This document shows, piece after piece, positions 51,035 to 59,835 of a stretch of DNA of 64,000 nucleotides. A program made the position numbers and the translations under genes. Origin of the DNA: Mucilaginibacter pankratovii (GTDB lineage: Bacteria; Bacteroidota; Bacteroidia; Sphingobacteriales; Sphingobacteriaceae); assembly GCF_014773265.1 (NCBI RefSeq), contig NZ_JACWMY010000011.1, positions 62,001 to 126,000 on the forward strand, written 5' to 3'. The stretch's first letter is position 1, and every line of letters starts with the position of its first letter. The notes under the pieces are model-generated. The model saw only the letters and a program-made list of their open reading frames with translations, ran no database searches and was not told where the DNA came from.

Positions 51035-52027
51035 ATGAGCTTATCCGGATCGCGCAAAAAAGGAAACAAATTCATCAATACTATCCCTACCGAATCTGCA
51101 GGTTTGGATAAAATGATACCGATATTAAAGGAATACATCAACAATAAAGCAGAGAATACACCGAAGATAGCCCTGGGGCCATTTAAAACCGACCTTTCTG
51201 TTTACAATACCCCACCGGAAAGTGGCCTGCGCGTTACCTGGGTGGGGCATTCCAGTTTACTGATAGAGATCGACGGGATCCGCATCCTTACCGACCCGGT
51301 TTGGAGCCAGCGGGTATCTTTTTCACAGTCGTTTGGGCCAAAACGGTTTTATCAGCCGCCTATAGCATTGGCCGATCTGCCTAAAATAGATGTGATCATC
51401 TCCTCTCATGATCATTACGACCACCTCGATAAAGCCACCATCAAATTTTTTGCCGGTAAGCGAGTGCCTTTTATTTGCTCCCTGGGTGTTTGCACCTACC
51501 TCGAAAGCTGGGGTATAGATAAAGCCATTATCCACGAGGTGGATTGGGGCGATAGCGTAATGATAGGCAACTGCAACATTACCGCCGCACCGGCAAGGCA
51601 TTTCTCGGGCAGGGGGATTACGCATCGCGACGAAACCCTGTGGTCGTCGTTTGTGATCAAGGGGCCGCAGCACAATATTTATTTTGGTGCCGATTCCGGC
51701 TACTCGCCAGATTTTAAGGCAATTGGCGAAGCCTTTGGTCCGTTTGACCTCACGATGCTGGAGATAGGCGCTTATGGCCAACATTGGGCCGATATCCATA
51801 TGGGGCCGGATAACGCCTCCAACGCTCATCTCGACCTGAAGGGCGATATCATGATGGGCATCCACTGGGGCACTTTTAACCTGGCCCCGCACGCCTGGTA
51901 CGAGCCTGCCGAACGCCTGGTGCAATTTGGTGCCGACAAGCATATCAAACTCTTCCTCCCCGAACCGGGCAAACCTACCGAAGTGGTGCCATTGGTTACC
52001 AATTGGTGGAAGAAGTTTATGAGCTAA
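51035..52027 (+). CDS. MBL-fold metallo-hydrolase (NAPE-PLD/UlaG-like)
   Basis: A 330-residue metallo-beta-lactamase-fold protein. It has THVGHSSLL-type strands (VTWVGHSSLLIEI), the metal motif SSHDHYDHLDKAT, a further His in PARHFSGRG, the Asp in FGADSGYSP and the final His in GIHWGTFNLAPH. The order and spacing fit the NAPE-hydrolysing phospholipase D and L-ascorbate-6-phosphate lactonase subgroup. Cytosolic. Substrate unknown; a lipid phosphodiester is one option. Confidence 0.85.
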   Translation: MSLSGSRKKGNKFINTIPTESAGLDKMIPILKEYINNKAENTPKIALGPFKTDLSVYNTPPESGLRVTWVGHSSLLIEIDGIRILTDPVWSQRVSFSQSFGPKRFYQPPIALADLPKIDVIISSHDHYDHLDKATIKFFAGKRVPFICSLGVCTYLESWGIDKAIIHEVDWGDSVMIGNCNITAAPARHFSGRGITHRDETLWSSFVIKGPQHNIYFGADSGYSPDFKAIGEAFGPFDLTMLEIGAYGQHWADIHMGPDNASNAHLDLKGDIMMGIHWGTFNLAPHAWYEPAERLVQFGADKHIKLFLPEPGKPTEVVPLVTNWWKKFMS

Positions 52028-52248
52028 GAGGCGTCACTATAATTATTGTAATATTCAGTTATAAAACAGATATTTAAGGCAACCAGTTAACCAAACCGTC
52101 GCGCCGAATTTATATCGGCACCCCATATGGCAGGTAGTCCGCACGCAAAAAGGGAAATATAGTGGCTGCCTTTATAATGGGGTATTGAAACAAGTTCAAC
52201 ATGACGTGGGGCGCTTGCTTTGTCCACCGATGTTTTAAACGCTATGTT

Positions 52249-53127
52249 ATGATACATTCCTTTCGCTATTCCTTTTCCATCATGTTGTTGATTTGTGTGC
52301 TGGGCGCATCAGCCCAAACCGTTATCCCGCTTTGGGAGAAGGGCGCACCCGGTTTTGAAAACCGCCGCAACGAACCCGAGAAGGCCAAAGATTATTGGGT
52401 GAAGAACATCCACAATCCTTCGCTCACTGTCTACGCACCGCCCGCGGGTACCGCCAATGGTGCCGCTATTGTGGTTTGCCCCGGTGGCGGGCACCGCTTG
52501 CTGGTTTATAATGCCGAAGGTGTTGCGCCCGCTAAATTTTACAACAGCCTTGGCATTACCGTTTTCATTTTAAAATACCGTTTGGGCCGCGATACGCTGT
52601 CGCCCTACAAAATCGAGGTACATGCAAAACAGGACGGCTACCGCGCTATGCGCCTGGTGCGCAGCCGTGCCGCCGAATTTGGTATCGATCCAAACCGCAT
52701 CGGCCTTATGGGCTTCTCGGCCGGCGGCGAACTGGTAGATATGATCGCCTTTGGTGGTTATGAAGGCGACCCAAAAGCTGCCGACCCTATCGATCGCGCC
52801 AACTCAAAACCCAATTTTATTGTACAAGTTTACCCCGGCCCGCTTTATATTCCCGAGCATATATCAGCCGATGCCCCGCCCGCCTTTTTGGTAGCCGCTA
52901 ACGATGATGCCTGCTGCTCGCTGCCGCTCATACAACTACTGCAGCGCTACCGCGATGCCAAAGTCCCCGTAGAACTGCACCTATACGCCCGCGGCGACCA
53001 TGCCTTCAACATGGGCGCCAACCGCAAACTCAAATCCATCAACCACTGGCCCGACCGCCTTGCCGACTGGCTGGAAGACAGCCATATTTTACAGCCGGAA
53101 AAGGATTTGAAGAAGGTGATGCATTAG
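52249..53127 (+). CDS. Secreted alpha/beta hydrolase (acetylxylan-esterase-like)
   Basis: A 292-residue exported esterase-like enzyme. The start at 52249 gives a proper signal peptide (MIHSFRYSFSIMLLICVLGASA); an ATG at 52201 would add 16 non-signal residues. The fold is shown by VVCPGGGHRLLVYNAEG (oxyanion), the nucleophile Ser in LMGFSAGGELVD, an Asp in AANDDACC and the His in RGDHAFNMG. Related proteins are annotated as xylan or pectin acetylesterases. No other glycan genes are next to it. Confidence 0.85.
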   Translation: MIHSFRYSFSIMLLICVLGASAQTVIPLWEKGAPGFENRRNEPEKAKDYWVKNIHNPSLTVYAPPAGTANGAAIVVCPGGGHRLLVYNAEGVAPAKFYNSLGITVFILKYRLGRDTLSPYKIEVHAKQDGYRAMRLVRSRAAEFGIDPNRIGLMGFSAGGELVDMIAFGGYEGDPKAADPIDRANSKPNFIVQVYPGPLYIPEHISADAPPAFLVAANDDACCSLPLIQLLQRYRDAKVPVELHLYARGDHAFNMGANRKLKSINHWPDRLADWLEDSHILQPEKDLKKVMH

Positions 53128-53358
53128 GGATGGTGCGGTGATAACGCCGACCACAGACCGGAGCATACAGCGCTTAGTGTCTTTACAAACATTCGCGGGT
53201 TGTTGTAGACAATACCAACAACGGCAGCAAACAAATAGTGAGCGCCGCACGTTTGTGGGTTATGGCTTTTGATGCATGTTAGCGTTAACGTTACAGATGC
53301 GCCCGTATGATTGAACTTATAAGTTGTACCTTTAGCGTTTACGTCCTATAAATTATTT

Positions 53359-54150
53359 ATGATATCGGTACTTAAACGGAATAATGTCCAGGTTTTCGGC
53401 GACGGGACACAAGTTATGCTGTTCGCCCATGGGTTTGGCTGCGACCAGCAATCCTGGAAATTTATTATTGATGCTTTTACCCCAGATCACAAAATCGTAC
53501 TTTTTGACTACGTGGGCTCCGGCAAGTCTGATATTTCTCAATATACATCTGCCAAGTACGGAAAATTGGATGGGTACGCTCAAGACGTGCTGGATGTATG
53601 TGCAGCGCTGGATTTAAAAGAAGTTATTTTCGTGGGCCATTCAGTGAGTGCCATGATCGGCCTGCTGGCTGCCGTTAAACAACCGGAGTATTTTAAAAAG
53701 CTGATTTTCATCGGCCCATCCCCCCGTTATCTTAATGACGAAGGCTATAAGGGCGGCTTTGAACGCGCGGACCTGGAAAGCTTGTTTGAATTTATGGATA
53801 GCAACTACCTGGGCTGGTCGAGCGCAATGGCCCCGGCCATTATGGGCAATGTAGACCGCCCCGAACTGGGCGAATTTCTGACGAATAGTTTTTGCGCTAC
53901 AGACCCGGCAATAGCGCGGGAATTTGCGCGTGTTACTTTCTTTTCTGATAACCGGGCGGATCTCAGCAAACTTACCGTGCAAAGCCTAACGCTGCAATGT
54001 GCCGAAGACATCATTGCACCGCTTGAGGTTGGCGCTTACATGCGCAACAACACCCCGGGGAATGAGATGGTTGTATTGAAAGCGACGGGGCATTGCCCTC
54101 ATATCAGCGAACCCGCGGCCACGATAGAAGCTATCAAGGCCTACATCTAA
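53359..54150 (+). CDS. rsbQ-like: RsbQ-type alpha/beta hydrolase (signal module)
   Basis: A 263-residue cytosolic hydrolase that is strikingly close in sequence to B. subtilis RsbQ: FGCDQ, the VLFDYVGSGKSD and LDGYAQDVLDVC stretches and the end GHCPH all recur. The triad is S95, D217 and H245 (RsbQ: S96, D219, H247). The family also includes plant KAI2/D14 receptors. In Bacillus it supplies an unknown small ligand or signal to the PAS domain of RsbP. Here its partner is the PAS histidine kinase encoded 12 bp downstream. Confidence 0.9.
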   Translation: MISVLKRNNVQVFGDGTQVMLFAHGFGCDQQSWKFIIDAFTPDHKIVLFDYVGSGKSDISQYTSAKYGKLDGYAQDVLDVCAALDLKEVIFVGHSVSAMIGLLAAVKQPEYFKKLIFIGPSPRYLNDEGYKGGFERADLESLFEFMDSNYLGWSSAMAPAIMGNVDRPELGEFLTNSFCATDPAIAREFARVTFFSDNRADLSKLTVQSLTLQCAEDIIAPLEVGAYMRNNTPGNEMVVLKATGHCPHISEPAATIEAIKAYI

Positions 54151-54162
54151 TCATTACCATCG

Positions 54163-55635
54163 ATGCCGGATGATTTCAGTAAAGAAGTTTTAGCCTCCCT
54201 GATAGATGCGGAAGCTTTATATGACCAGGCCCCTTGCGGTTATCTTTCTTTTTCGGCTGACGGTACCGTCCTGAAGATCAACCAAACCCTGCTCACCTGG
54301 CTCGGCTATCGTGCAGACGAAGTTATTTTTCAAAAAAACTTTAGCGAATTTTTATCTAAAGGCGGGCAGATCCATTACGAAATGTTTTTCCGCCCGATGC
54401 TGAACGTTAGCGGCACCGTAAAAGAACTGAGTTATGAACTGGCTAAACGCGATGGTACTACTTTTCATGTACTCTTCAGCGCTGTAGCCATCCGTAACGC
54501 CCAAAACGCCATCCTGGCTGTAAACGCCATTATCACCGACAATACGCACCGAAAGCATTACGAACGGGAGATCCTGAAAGCTAAAAAATTAGCCGAAGAA
54601 GAAAAACGGACCTTTCAGTTCCTGGCCGACCTGATACCGGAGATGATCTGGACGGCGGATGCCGCCGGGGAGATTGACTACATCAACGAGCGCTTTATTC
54701 ATTATTTCGCTTTGCCTGATAAAGTATTTAGCGTTAATCGTATCTTAACCAAGATCCAGCCTGATGACCGTAAAAGATTTATAGCCAGTTGGGCAGAAAG
54801 CCTCCTGTCTGTTAACGATCTGCACATCGAATTGCAGCTGCAAAACAGCAGCGGGCAGTACGAATGGCACGCGGTTAAAGCGGTTCCGTATTTAAATGAG
54901 GGCCGCGAACTCGTTAAATGGTTTGGATCCTGTACAAATATCGACGTACATAAGCGTGCATTGAAACAAAAAGACGAATTTATCAGTATTGCCAGCCACG
55001 AGTTGAAAACACCCATCACCAGCTTAATGGGTGCTTTGCAATTACTGGATCGCATGAAAAACGACCCGTCTCCAAAAATGTTACCCAGCCTGATTGAACG
55101 GGCGAATAAAAATGTTAAAAAAGTAAATACCCTGGTGGGCGACCTGCTGAATGTAAGCCAGTTAAATGCAGGGCAACTACACTTAAATAAGGCCAGGTTC
55201 AAACTGGGGCCGATGATTTTCAACTGCTGCGAGCATATCCTGGCAGAGGGCCGCTTTGAGATCCTTATTGAAGGCGACGACAGCCTGGAAGCATTTGCTG
55301 ATCAAACCCGGATAGAACAGGTGGTTATTAACTTTATTAATAATGCCGTTAAGTACGCGCCGGCGAGCAAACAAATTTTCATCGCCTACACTGCTGGCCA
55401 GGGCTTTGCTAAGATCTCTGTAGCAGATAAGGGGCCGGGCATTCCAAAGGATAAACTACAGCATCTTTTTGACCGGTATTACCGCGTGGACAGCGCCGGC
55501 AGCCAATACTCGGGCCTGGGCCTCGGCTTATATATTTGCGCCGAAATTATCCAACGGCACAGTGGCGAGATTGGTGTCGACAGTCAGTTGGGCGAGGGTA
55601 GCACATTCTGGTTCACGCTTCCTTGTTCTTCCTGA
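54163..55635 (+). CDS. Soluble PAS-PAS histidine kinase, RsbP-like input
   Basis: A 490-residue kinase without transmembrane segments. PAS1 (about 15-130) closely resembles the PAS of B. subtilis RsbP (APCGYLSFSADGTVLKINQTLL against APCGFLALSEEGSIIAANRTL), a short coiled coil follows (about 135-150), then PAS2 (about 150-265), the HisKA domain with H279 in SIASHELKTP, and an ATPase domain (VVINFINNAVKYA, DKGPGIPKDKL, GLGLGLYI). It is encoded with the RsbQ-like hydrolase. The output is phosphotransfer in place of the RsbP phosphatase; no response regulator gene lies nearby. Confidence 0.9.
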   Translation: MPDDFSKEVLASLIDAEALYDQAPCGYLSFSADGTVLKINQTLLTWLGYRADEVIFQKNFSEFLSKGGQIHYEMFFRPMLNVSGTVKELSYELAKRDGTTFHVLFSAVAIRNAQNAILAVNAIITDNTHRKHYEREILKAKKLAEEEKRTFQFLADLIPEMIWTADAAGEIDYINERFIHYFALPDKVFSVNRILTKIQPDDRKRFIASWAESLLSVNDLHIELQLQNSSGQYEWHAVKAVPYLNEGRELVKWFGSCTNIDVHKRALKQKDEFISIASHELKTPITSLMGALQLLDRMKNDPSPKMLPSLIERANKNVKKVNTLVGDLLNVSQLNAGQLHLNKARFKLGPMIFNCCEHILAEGRFEILIEGDDSLEAFADQTRIEQVVINFINNAVKYAPASKQIFIAYTAGQGFAKISVADKGPGIPKDKLQHLFDRYYRVDSAGSQYSGLGLGLYICAEIIQRHSGEIGVDSQLGEGSTFWFTLPCSS

Positions 55636-55728
55636 GTATACCAGTAGTGTCTTTGGGCCATATTGTCCGCCGGTTCCTTTATACCGGTACCATCACTCCT
55701 ATTCCCCCAGCATTCTGCTTAAACATTT

Positions 55729-56883
55729 CTACACGTACGACAACCACCAATGCTTATGCGTCCGTTTATATTCCCCGTACCATTTACACGGGAAATAAAA
55801 CGCGGCCACCACAAAGGCCCAAAACAAGTAAACGGCCCACAGGGGATAACCGAAGCCTTGCGCCTGCCATACTATCGGGTTGCCGTCGGATTTATAAGGA
55901 AGGCCGCTTAGGCCGATCAATGCGAGATTAATAAGCCTGAGCAAGCAAAAATGCGCTATAAAATAAAAATAGGGCACATTGCCATAAACCTCGAAAAAGG
56001 CGGCTAAGCGGTTTTTGAAGTTTTCGGCGAGGGCCAATAATACCATCACCGGCCCTAAGGTCATGAGCAGGAATTGCAGCGAAGGCGGTTGTTTTGCCGC
56101 GTTCACGAAAGCTAATATGGTATGGGGAAGATTACGCTGATGGAACCACGGTACCGGGTTGCCATAGAGATTGATTAACCGCAGCAGTACAAACAGCCCC
56201 ATAAACGAAAAGCCCGTAAGCAACAATATGGCTCGTCTCTTTTTCGCGTCGGCACCGGTTTGGTACAATCTACCGAAGACATAGCCCAGCAATAAAGGGC
56301 CGGCCCAGGTGATGGGCGGATACAATGATAACAAAGTACGGTTACCGCCCAGCGGTACGAACGATGCGCCTGCGGTGATGAAGAATTTCAGTAGGCTATC
56401 CGCTGTTTTATTTTGGAGCGGCTGGATATGATCCAGCGCGTTATGGCCGAAGATGATGAGAACAGCTATCGCGAAGATCAGCCATCTTGGTGCATAAATG
56501 AGCCCCGCCAGCAGGATCATCCCAAATCCGATGGCAGATAATACTTCCAGTACCAGCATATGGTATTGGATATCGAAACTTAATAGGAGGCTCATGATAA
56601 GCAGGTCCGACAGGATAAGCCATACACCTCTTTTAAGGAGGAACAGGCTGAGTTCTTTTTTCGTCCTCCGTTGCCCGGCCAGGAACACCGATACGCCACT
56701 GAGGAACACGAAGGTTGGCGCGCAGTAATGCGTTACCCAGCGGGTAAAGAATAGCACCACGGTTGTGGTTTGCATATCCAGCGGCGACGATGGTGTGTGC
56801 AGGAAATCGCGGGTATGATCCAGCGCCATGATGACCATGATGAGGCCGCGGACGATATCTATAGCGTGGAAACGTTCTTTCAT
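55729..56883 (-). CDS. DUF1624/acyltransferase-like membrane protein
   Basis: A 384-residue integral membrane protein with about ten helices, opening RFHAIDIVRGLIMVIMALDHTRDFLH, the start of the heparan-alpha-glucosaminide acetyltransferase-like DUF1624 group. It ends in a basic tail (FPCKWYGEYKRTHKHWWLSYV). It is a different branch from the PUL protein at 16570-17697. It converges with the kinase gene. An acyl transfer role at the membrane is suggested by family only. Confidence 0.75.
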   Translation of the reverse strand: MKERFHAIDIVRGLIMVIMALDHTRDFLHTPSSPLDMQTTTVVLFFTRWVTHYCAPTFVFLSGVSVFLAGQRRTKKELSLFLLKRGVWLILSDLLIMSLLLSFDIQYHMLVLEVLSAIGFGMILLAGLIYAPRWLIFAIAVLIIFGHNALDHIQPLQNKTADSLLKFFITAGASFVPLGGNRTLLSLYPPITWAGPLLLGYVFGRLYQTGADAKKRRAILLLTGFSFMGLFVLLRLINLYGNPVPWFHQRNLPHTILAFVNAAKQPPSLQFLLMTLGPVMVLLALAENFKNRLAAFFEVYGNVPYFYFIAHFCLLRLINLALIGLSGLPYKSDGNPIVWQAQGFGYPLWAVYLFWAFVVAAFYFPCKWYGEYKRTHKHWWLSYV

Positions 56884-57234
56884 TGCTTAGGTTCAGATCT
56901 GCTGGAGTGATTTTTTAATTGCGATATAAATATCGTTGTTTCCTTTCACAATTCACACACCCGCCGCAAGCTTCAATTATTGAGTATTCGGCACTTGAAA
57001 TTCGTTTCTTGTCGCTTGCATATTGACTCACCCCGACATCGCTATCGCTTGTCGCCCCTCTCTCCGCAAGCGGAAAGAGGGGCAAGAAAAGGAAAAAAGA
57101 GCTCCCCTCTTTGCGCAGCAGAGAGGGGTTGGGGGTGAGTCAACTCGCGATGCGGACATGACGAACCCTATTCGCTTCAACCCCTCGAAATAACATGCTG
57201 CCCGGGAAGGAGCAGTTTAACTACCACCTACCGG
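56884..57234. other. Spacer with palindromic element
   Basis: Of this 351-bp gap, 121 bp are a palindromic repeat (57023-57143). The rest contains no gene, terminator or promoter that I can support. Confidence 0.5.
57023..57143. repeat. 121-bp palindromic element with 12-bp inverted ends
   Basis: TTGACTCACCCC at 57023 and GGGGTGAGTCAA at 57143 are perfect inverted ends. Inside lie two GC-rich stem-loops: GCCCCTCTCTCCGC with GGAAAGAGGGGC, and CCCCTCTTTGCGC with AGAGAGGGG. It encodes no protein. The form is that of a short non-autonomous element or repeat hairpin. Confidence 0.65.
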
Positions 57235-57552
57235 CTATAACGCTTTGTTTTTTTGGACCAGCGGTAATATCAAAAACTTCACGATGCCATGCGCCGTTAA
57301 CGATAGAGCAAGGGTAAAGGCGAGTATGGCACCCTGTTTTATGGGAGAGTTAAAATAATCGAGGAAGCCGGATCGCCCCGTACCGCTATAATTTAGCGCG
57401 AGCACCAAAACCACCAGGCCGGTAAGCCACAAGGTAAGGTGCGAATAAAAATACCGGGAAGAGCCAAACTTTGGGCCGATAAACGAGGCGATCAATAATA
57501 AAACATGTGCCGCAAATAAAATAAAGGCCGTGAAGATCAAAAAGTAAAACAT
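57235..57552 (-). CDS. Small membrane protein, function unknown
   Basis: A 105-residue hydrophobic protein with three transmembrane helices (about 2-24, 36-54 and 74-98) separated by short polar loops (GPKFGSSRYFY, NYSGTGRSGFLDYFNSP). No family recognised. It diverges from trxA with a 145-bp spacer. The real start is taken as the ATG at 57552; no signal sequence beyond helix one. Confidence 0.65.
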   Translation of the reverse strand: MFYFLIFTAFILFAAHVLLLIASFIGPKFGSSRYFYSHLTLWLTGLVVLVLALNYSGTGRSGFLDYFNSPIKQGAILAFTLALSLTAHGIVKFLILPLVQKNKAL

Positions 57553-57697
57553 CGTTTAAAAAGTTTATGATCAAATATAAAAAAAATGGGTTTGTGTACA
57601 ACCCTTGCAGGCGCGCACATAGTAGCCGCCTATAAAACTACATTAGCATGAAACGTTTTGCGCCGCCATACGTTATTTTTGTTTAGGAGAAAATACC

Positions 57698-57997
57698 ATG
57701 GCAAACTTCCAGGATATCATAGCATCAGACAAACCAGTTTTGGTAGATTTTAGCGCCGAATGGTGCGGGCCCTGTAAAATGATGCCGCCCATTTTAAAGC
57801 AGGTAAAGGATGCCCTTGGCGATAAGGTAACCATCATTAAAATAGACATCGACAAAAACCCCGCAGCGGCCAACGCCTATCGTGTGCAAAGCGTACCCAC
57901 GCTTATGGTTTTCCAAAACGGCGAAAGCAAATGGCGCCAAAGCGGCGTAATGCAGGCAGGGGCTTTACAACAGGTGATTCAGCAGTATATTAAGTAG
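57698..57997 (+). CDS. trxA: Thioredoxin
   Basis: A 99-residue thioredoxin with the active site W22-C23-G-P-C26 and the conserved cis-proline in VQSVPTLMVF. It reduces protein disulfides in the cytoplasm. Unlike most genes here it has a Shine-Dalgarno-like AGGAG (57685-57689) 8 bp before the ATG, and a TATTTTTG -7 element (57674-57681) just upstream, although no TTG box was found at a normal distance. It ends directly at a tandem repeat. Confidence 0.95.
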   Translation: MANFQDIIASDKPVLVDFSAEWCGPCKMMPPILKQVKDALGDKVTIIKIDIDKNPAAANAYRVQSVPTLMVFQNGESKWRQSGVMQAGALQQVIQQYIK

Positions 57998-58031
57998 TGG
58001 TGAGTGGTGAGTGGTGAGTGGTGAGTGGTGA
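57997..58031. repeat. Five tandem copies of GTGGTGA
   Basis: Five exact heptamers GTGGTGA start at the last base of the trxA stop codon. Related words (GTGGTGAAT, CTCACCACTCACTACTCACC) occur in other spacers at 59768-59821 and 62088-62110. No protein is encoded. The exact copies point to slippage. Confidence 0.8.
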
Positions 58032-58107
58032 GAATATCTTTTCTTATATCCTTGTTTTAAATTCTGCCACTTCTTTTAATTCGATAAATTCGAGTTCAGA
58101 CAAACAA

Positions 58108-58773
58108 TTACTGCTGTTCTGCCACCGGTGCTTCGTCCCTTTTAGCCGGTTTGTGCAGGTAGAGCCATGATAATAAATACAAACAAAGCAGCCCTAAAAG
58201 GAATCCTCCCATCACATCGGTAAACCAATGGGCCCCCAGATAAATGCGGGAGAGCGGGATAACAAATATCATAAACAGGCTAACCGCAATTACAAACCCT
58301 CTTAAAAATTTAGGGATATCCTCCAGCTGGTACATCAATACCACCAAAAAACCGAAGAATACCACATAAAACAACACATGCCCGCTGGGGAAACTCTGCT
58401 GCGTGGTTTTAAGCACAATACGTACTACATCGTCTGAGGGGCGGGGCCTGTTCACCAATGCTTTTACAATGGTACTAACCAGGCCGGCTACCGTGGTAAA
58501 CAGCACAAATACTGCCGCTTTTTTATATCTGAACAAAAACAGCACAAGGCTGGTGCACAAGATCATGATTGGCGATTCGGGCATATAGCCGGGCATGCTG
58601 ATGATCTCCATGACAGCATCCAGGAACTTATTCTGATGCTGCTGCACTTCTTCAGAAAACTCCACATCAATAAATGATGTTGGGTACAGCATCACCAAAA
58701 TGGTAAGCGCTACAAAACCAATACTGATGATGAGCAGTACCAACGCCAGGATGCGCTTTCGTCTTTTATTCAT
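58108..58773 (-). CDS. PAP2-family membrane phosphatase
   Basis: A 221-residue inner-membrane phosphatase with about five to six helices. The three-part PAP2 active site is complete: KALVNRPRP (K-x6-RP), PSGH, and SRIYLGAHWFTD (SR-x5-H-x3-D). Likely substrates are phosphatidic acid, phosphatidylglycerol phosphate or undecaprenyl pyrophosphate. Stand-alone gene; the C-terminal 15 residues are charged and cytosolic. Confidence 0.88.
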   Translation of the reverse strand: MNKRRKRILALVLLIISIGFVALTILVMLYPTSFIDVEFSEEVQQHQNKFLDAVMEIISMPGYMPESPIMILCTSLVLFLFRYKKAAVFVLFTTVAGLVSTIVKALVNRPRPSDDVVRIVLKTTQQSFPSGHVLFYVVFFGFLVVLMYQLEDIPKFLRGFVIAVSLFMIFVIPLSRIYLGAHWFTDVMGGFLLGLLCLYLLSWLYLHKPAKRDEAPVAEQQ

Positions 58774-58864
58774 TCAATTATTATTAAGTAATAGCAACTA
58801 TAATTATACTAATTAACTTAATAAGATGGCGCGGGTTTTAAAATTTAGAAGAATTTGTTGGTGA

Positions 58865-59062
58865 TTTTTAACCGCAGAGGCCACAGCGAAGGCGCTGAGG
58901 TGCACAGGTTTTTTAAAAACAAAGATTTGCAGCTCCACCGGACTGACAATAAATCAACTGTGCGGCCGCAACATTTTTATCTTCACCATGGTTAGCCCCC
59001 TTATCCAATGAGAAAGGCTCTGTGTTTCTCTGCGCCCACTCCGCGCTCTCTGCGGTTAAAAA
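58865..59062. repeat. 198-bp element with 15-bp inverted ends (MITE-like)
   Basis: TTTTTAACCGCAGAG at 58865 and CTCTGCGGTTAAAAA at 59062 are perfect inverted ends; CACAG/CTGTG words continue the symmetry inward. There is no coding capacity. It abuts the ribosomal terminator, a typical landing place for small non-autonomous elements. Confidence 0.6.
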
Positions 59063-59065
59063 CCG

Positions 59066-59117
59066 ACCCAAAAACAAAAACGGCTCCCGAAATCGGAAGC
59101 CGTTTTTGTTTTTGGGT
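59066..59117 (-). terminator. Terminator of the ribosomal protein operon
   Basis: A 52-bp palindrome with the core CGGCTTCCG-ATTT-CGGGAGCCG (one wobble) flanked by A-runs and T-runs (CCCAAAAACAAAAA, then TTTTTGTTTTTGGG). It begins 11 bp after the rplQ stop codon. Symmetry makes it bidirectional. Confidence 0.9.
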
Positions 59118-59127
59118 AAAAAGCTAA

Positions 59128-59685
59128 TTATTCGCCTTTTTCTGCGTTTTCTTCGTTTTTAGCAGGAGCCTCAGGAGCTTCTTCTACAGCAGGAGCAGCA
59201 GTTTCCTCAGCTACAGGAGCTTCAGCTACCTGTGCTACTTCGATAGGTGCTTTTGCTTTTGAAGCACCACCACGGCGACGTGTTGATTTTTTCTCAGCTT
59301 TTGCCTCTACGTCTTTACCGTAAACAGTGTTGTAATCAACAAGCTCGATGATAGCCATTTCAGCGTTATCGCCTAAACGGTTCTCTAACTTAACGATACG
59401 AGTGTAACCACCCGGGCGGTTAGCAATTTTCACAGCAATTTCACGGAACAGGATGTTCGTGGTGTCTTTGTCTTGCAAATAGCTAAATACGGTACGGCGT
59501 GAGTGCGTAGTATCGTTTTTTGATTTTGTTAATAATGGTTCAACATAACCGCGTAAAGCTTTTGCTTTAGCTAAGGTTGTTGTAATACGCTTGTGTAAAA
59601 TAAGCGAAGACGCCATGTTCGACATCATCGCTTTGCGGTGGCTGTCGGTACGGCCTAAATGGTTTACTTTTTTTCCGTGTCTCAT
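59128..59685 (-). CDS. rplQ: Ribosomal protein L17 with acidic tail
   Basis: Large-subunit protein L17, conserved over residues 1-120 (MRHGKKVNHLGRTDSHRKAM start, NRLGDNAEMAIIELV end). Residues about 125-185 are a low-complexity tail, first basic (KKSTRRRGG), then rich in Ala, Pro, Val and Glu. Bacterial L17 is usually near 120 residues, so the tail is an extension of the kind found in Bacteroidota. Last gene of the operon, before a strong terminator. Confidence 0.95.
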   Translation of the reverse strand: MRHGKKVNHLGRTDSHRKAMMSNMASSLILHKRITTTLAKAKALRGYVEPLLTKSKNDTTHSRRTVFSYLQDKDTTNILFREIAVKIANRPGGYTRIVKLENRLGDNAEMAIIELVDYNTVYGKDVEAKAEKKSTRRRGGASKAKAPIEVAQVAEAPVAEETAAPAVEEAPEAPAKNEENAEKGE

Positions 59686-59767
59686 TGTGTTGTTAATTTG
59701 TGCACGTGCATACCGTTGGGCGACTCTGTTTAATCAAGCCCGCGGAATTATGCCCTCGCCTATTGTA

Positions 59768-59821
59768 AGTGGTGAATGGTTAATGGTGAGTTGCAAGTAA
59801 AACCACTCACAATTCACCACT
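59768..59821. repeat. Short-repeat hairpin between rpoA and rplQ
   Basis: AGTGGTGAAT...GGTGAGT and its inverse ACTCACAATTCACCACT fold around TGCAAGTAAA. It is built from the same heptamer as the tandem array after trxA, and sits inside the ribosomal operon. Confidence 0.55.
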
Positions 59822-59835
59822 AACTACTCCCTTTA

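Larger units (their letters stand above)
58774..59127. other. Spacer with inverted-end element and L17 terminator
   Basis: The 354-bp gap contains a 198-bp element with perfect 15-bp inverted ends (58865-59062), then the long terminator of the ribosomal operon (59066-59117). No gene was seen. Confidence 0.55.

Noticed and set aside
49709..54150. The run of hydrolase genes as a catabolic operon
   Set aside because: The enzymes belong to unrelated families, one is exported and others are cytosolic, and gaps of 170-230 bp separate several of them; only the RsbQ/kinase pair is clearly linked.
57997..58031. The GTGGTGA array as a CRISPR or satellite locus
   Set aside because: Units are 7 bp with no spacers between them and no cas genes are present; simple tandem slippage explains it.
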